From Lacihabitans sp. CCS-44 (GTDB lineage Bacteria; Bacteroidota; Bacteroidia; Cytophagales; Spirosomataceae), in the NCBI RefSeq assembly GCF_024343735.1, contig NZ_RJUE01000056.1, forward strand, positions 1 through 64,000: 64,000 bases of DNA. The letters are read 5' to 3'. Of this stretch, positions 61,847-64,000 are shown in pieces (within the stretch, counting starts at the first letter, position 1; each line of letters opens with the position of its first letter). The translations under genes and the position numbers were made by a program. Below the pieces are notes generated by a model, which worked only from the letters and a program-made list of their open reading frames with translations, made no database searches and was not told the DNA's origin.

Positions 61847-64000
61847 TTATTTTAAAATCAAGATGGAACCACGCGTTTGTAGTTCTCCTCTTTCAGGAAA
61901 ATACTTTGATCGATAGCTAATAGTGTATGGATATAGCTGATTGCCAAAAACCTTACCTTTGAACCTTCCATCCCATTTAATTTCTGGGTTTTTAGAATTG
62001 AACACTAACTCTCCCCATCTGTTAAAAACCTTGAAATCAAAATCTGTAATGTAGGCAGGTATTATCTCAAAATCATTGTTCAGATTATCATCATTTGGGG
62101 TAAAAACATCTGGCAAAAACAACGCGGGTTCACAACCTTCTAATACTGTTATTTTATCTTTAGCTACACACTCAAAGTTATTTGTTACCTCAAGTTTGTA
62201 TGTGGCTGGAATATCAAAAACATAAGTAGGTTTATCTGACAAAAAAGCATCTAATGTGGTGGTCCACAAGTACTTAAAACTATCCCCTCCTTTCGGATTA
62301 GGGCTGAACGGTTTTTTTTCAAATTCTTCTAAACAAATGTACAACTTATCTGGAATGGTCAAGACTGGTGCTGGTTTTATATAAATAGTACCAGAGTATT
62401 CTTCCTCTGTACACTCTGTTTCGGTAAGCTTATCTACTACCTGATTATTTACAACACTACTGATTTTGCTCTTCTGAAAAACCTCCACAACCATTTTTAT
62501 GGTGTGCCAGCCAGGCTTTGTATATGTAAAAGAAGTTTGAGTCCCTTCTTTCTTAGTGCCGTCGTCAAAATACCAAGTCACTTTATTTCGCATAGGGCTA
62601 CATATTCCCTGAGTGGTAAGAATTGTTGGAGAATTTTGACAGTTACCACTATAATTTGCTGAAATTCCTTCTCCCTCCTGCTCTACAGCTGGAGCTAAGA
62701 CATTTGGCAAGCCCAAAGTGGCCAAGCCATCTAATGGTGCACCAAAACTAGCAGAACCTGCTACATAAGTAAGACCCACAACTGCAGCATTTCCTTTAAC
62801 ATCTGGATTTTGTAGATATGGCAAAAAGTTTTTATTATTTACACTCATATACAAATATTTCTCTCCAATGCCATAAACCGGTCCGAGCATCAATGCCCCA
62901 AATTCGTCGTTTCGCTGTAAAATTATTTCTTTTTGAGCGGATATGCTTGCTCCATCACCAAGAAAAAGGGCTAGTTGAATCAAATAAGATGACTGTCCAG
63001 AATTTCCCTTTATGGTGGTATAAAGAATATCGCTATTCGAACCAAAAGCTACTCCATATACCACAGGAGGAGCCACTACATTTAAGTCTATCAATACTGG
63101 ATTTGAAAGGCTATTGGTATTCAAGTTCCTATCAAAAACTTCTACATAATTCCTACCAGCAATAACTACTCCATGTGCCAGTTTTCTGCCGTTTGGTGAA
63201 ATAGCAATATACCCTACTGAAGACAAGCTATCTACATTTGAGCTCCCTATAATTTGCTCCATTGTATTTATGCCTGTAGAATCTATAGTAAGTATATTGA
63301 ATGCTCCCTTTTTATAGTCAAACGCGTACATAACAAAAGCAGAATCATTGCTTGACCTTATTCCTGCCATTTTTTCAGAAGCTGTAAACATTAAAGGAAT
63401 ATTCTGTTCTACAACTGCACCTTTTTTATTGTTATATCGCATGTCTACAACAGAATACGACAACAGTTTAGTGAGAGGATTCAGAGACAAAACATAGTAC
63501 TCAGTAAAGTTACAAGCATTGCAGTTAGACTTAGGAACTATCATGAGCCCTTGAGAACTCCTGACATTTCCTACAGTAAAGTTCCCCCCATTAGCCGTTT
63601 GAATCTCAGTATCATCGCTTCCTGCAAATAATTTGTTACCATCAGTATAGAAGACTAAATTGGTGTTTTTATCATAAACCATGGCCACCGCTCCGCTTGT
63701 ATTTACCTCACTTACTTCATTGGTTACACCAGGCTTAAATGCCGGGTCTTCAAGTGGTAAGTCTGGGTTTAAATCTCCTTCAACAGCGAGTGAGTCTCTT
63801 TCGGTGCTGTCGCCTTCAATTCCAAACTCTAAGCTACCTCCTTTACCAAAGTACCACTTTTCAATACCGCCACCCGAGCTACTTTCTTGTAAACAGAACT
63901 TCACATTTATTTTGGCACTTCTAGAGCAACCCGACGTAGCATCAAAGACCTCTACAGAATAGCAACCTGTAGTATCTACAGTTATTGTTCGGGTGGTATC
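61847..64000 (-). CDS. Secreted PKD-domain protein with type IX (gliding-motility) C-terminal sorting domain, 5' end outside window
   Basis: At least 717 residues; the frame is open to the window edge, so the GTG at 63902-63904 is not the real start. From the edge it reads [15 protein letters not shown], the end of an Ig/PKD-like unit. A beta-propeller-like middle ([29 protein letters not shown]) is followed by a PKD domain ([20 protein letters not shown], Cys pairs nearby) and the sorting domain: [50 protein letters not shown]. It would be exported by the type IX system to the surface or medium. Confidence 0.88.
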   Translation of the reverse strand, partial: DTTRTITVDTTGCYSVEVFDATSGCSRSAKINVKFCLQESSSGGGIEKWYFGKGGSLEFGIEGDSTERDSLAVEGDLNPDLPLEDPAFKPGVTNEVSEVNTSGAVAMVYDKNTNLVFYTDGNKLFAGSDDTEIQTANGGNFTVGNVRSSQGLMIVPKSNCNACNFTEYYVLSLNPLTKLLSYSVVDMRYNNKKGAVVEQNIPLMFTASEKMAGIRSSNDSAFVMYAFDYKKGAFNILTIDSTGINTMEQIIGSSNVDSLSSVGYIAISPNGRKLAHGVVIAGRNYVEVFDRNLNTNSLSNPVLIDLNVVAPPVVYGVAFGSNSDILYTTIKGNSGQSSYLIQLALFLGDGASISAQKEIILQRNDEFGALMLGPVYGIGEKYLYMSVNNKNFLPYLQNPDVKGNAAVVGLTYVAGSASFGAPLDGLATLGLPNVLAPAVEQEGEGISANYSGNCQNSPTILTTQGICSPMRNKVTWYFDDGTKKEGTQTSFTYTKPGWHTIKMVVEVFQKSKISSVVNNQVVDKLTETECTEEEYSGTIYIKPAPVLTIPDKLYICLEEFEKKPFSPNPKGGDSFKYLWTTTLDAFLSDKPTYVFDIPATYKLEVTNNFECVAKDKITVLEGCEPALFLPDVFTPNDDNLNNDFEIIPAYITDFDFKVFNRWGELVFNSKNPEIKWDGRFKGKVFGNQLYPYTISYRSKYFPERGELQTRGSILILK

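Overview
The window is AT-rich DNA from a member of the Bacteroidota, most likely the order Cytophagales (Spirosomaceae/Lacihabitans-like; this placement is an inference). Supporting signs are two large secreted proteins ending in gliding-motility/type IX secretion sorting domains, TAnnTTTG promoter boxes, a two-ORF ISAon1-type insertion sequence, HisKA_2/LytTR signalling, a GH3-family adenylating enzyme, a GT3 glycogen synthase and dispersed palindromic repeats of the 'cttcgacaggctcag' type.

Bases 1-10.4 kb are an accessory region of very low GC. It opens with the right part of an ISAon1/ISL3 insertion sequence that abuts the damaged 5' end of a small membrane-protein gene; a paralogue follows directly (1287-3094). 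Next comes a compact integrative element without capsid or conjugation genes: a zinc-ribbon protein, a zinc-less primase/TOPRIM protein, a VapE-type SF3 ATPase, a small unknown protein, a tyrosine integrase and an HTH protein (all minus strand, 3267-7849). It carries two iteron-like arrays: a helically phased 11-bp array at 3688-3753, and nine copies of CGAGTAA at 4648-4826. Divergent from it is a tightly overlapped plus-strand operon, XRE regulator with coiled coil - DUF4145 - AbiH (7971-10083), which is the best candidate here for an antiphage module. The right edge (10084-10463) holds tRNA-3'-end-like fragments and a duplicated block, probably integration scars.

From 10.46 kb onward the window is mostly chromosome. 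It has leucine catabolism (enoyl-CoA hydratase, HMG-CoA lyase-like, acyl-CoA dehydrogenase, MCC carboxyltransferase; 10464-15050), a TPR-histidine kinase/LytTR regulator pair with a separate stand-alone LytTR gene (15145-18024), an M28 peptidase, a third copy of the accessory membrane-protein family (19549-20673), a ThuA-like protein, PEP carboxykinase, and a GH3 plus terpene-cyclase-fold gene pair. A REP-like repeat cluster at 26390-26614 encodes the C-termini of both convergent flanking genes.

The second half is housekeeping: ECF sigma/anti-sigma with a fasciclin protein, PurU, a UPF0175/DUF3368 toxin-antitoxin pair, Der, a DMT transporter with two overlapping lipoprotein genes, an MsbA-like ABC exporter, DUF423, the NTP-pyrophosphatase-PepT-YggS operon, a collagen-like lipoprotein, a TPR protein, dihydroorotase, IspH, a Wzi-like outer membrane protein, an ECF sigma factor, RimO, a type IX cargo protein, a haem-copper oxidase subunit III-like protein, RecO, PlsY, GT3 glycogen synthase, RuvB and a second type IX cargo gene running off the right end. 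No rRNA, intact tRNA or CRISPR array was seen.
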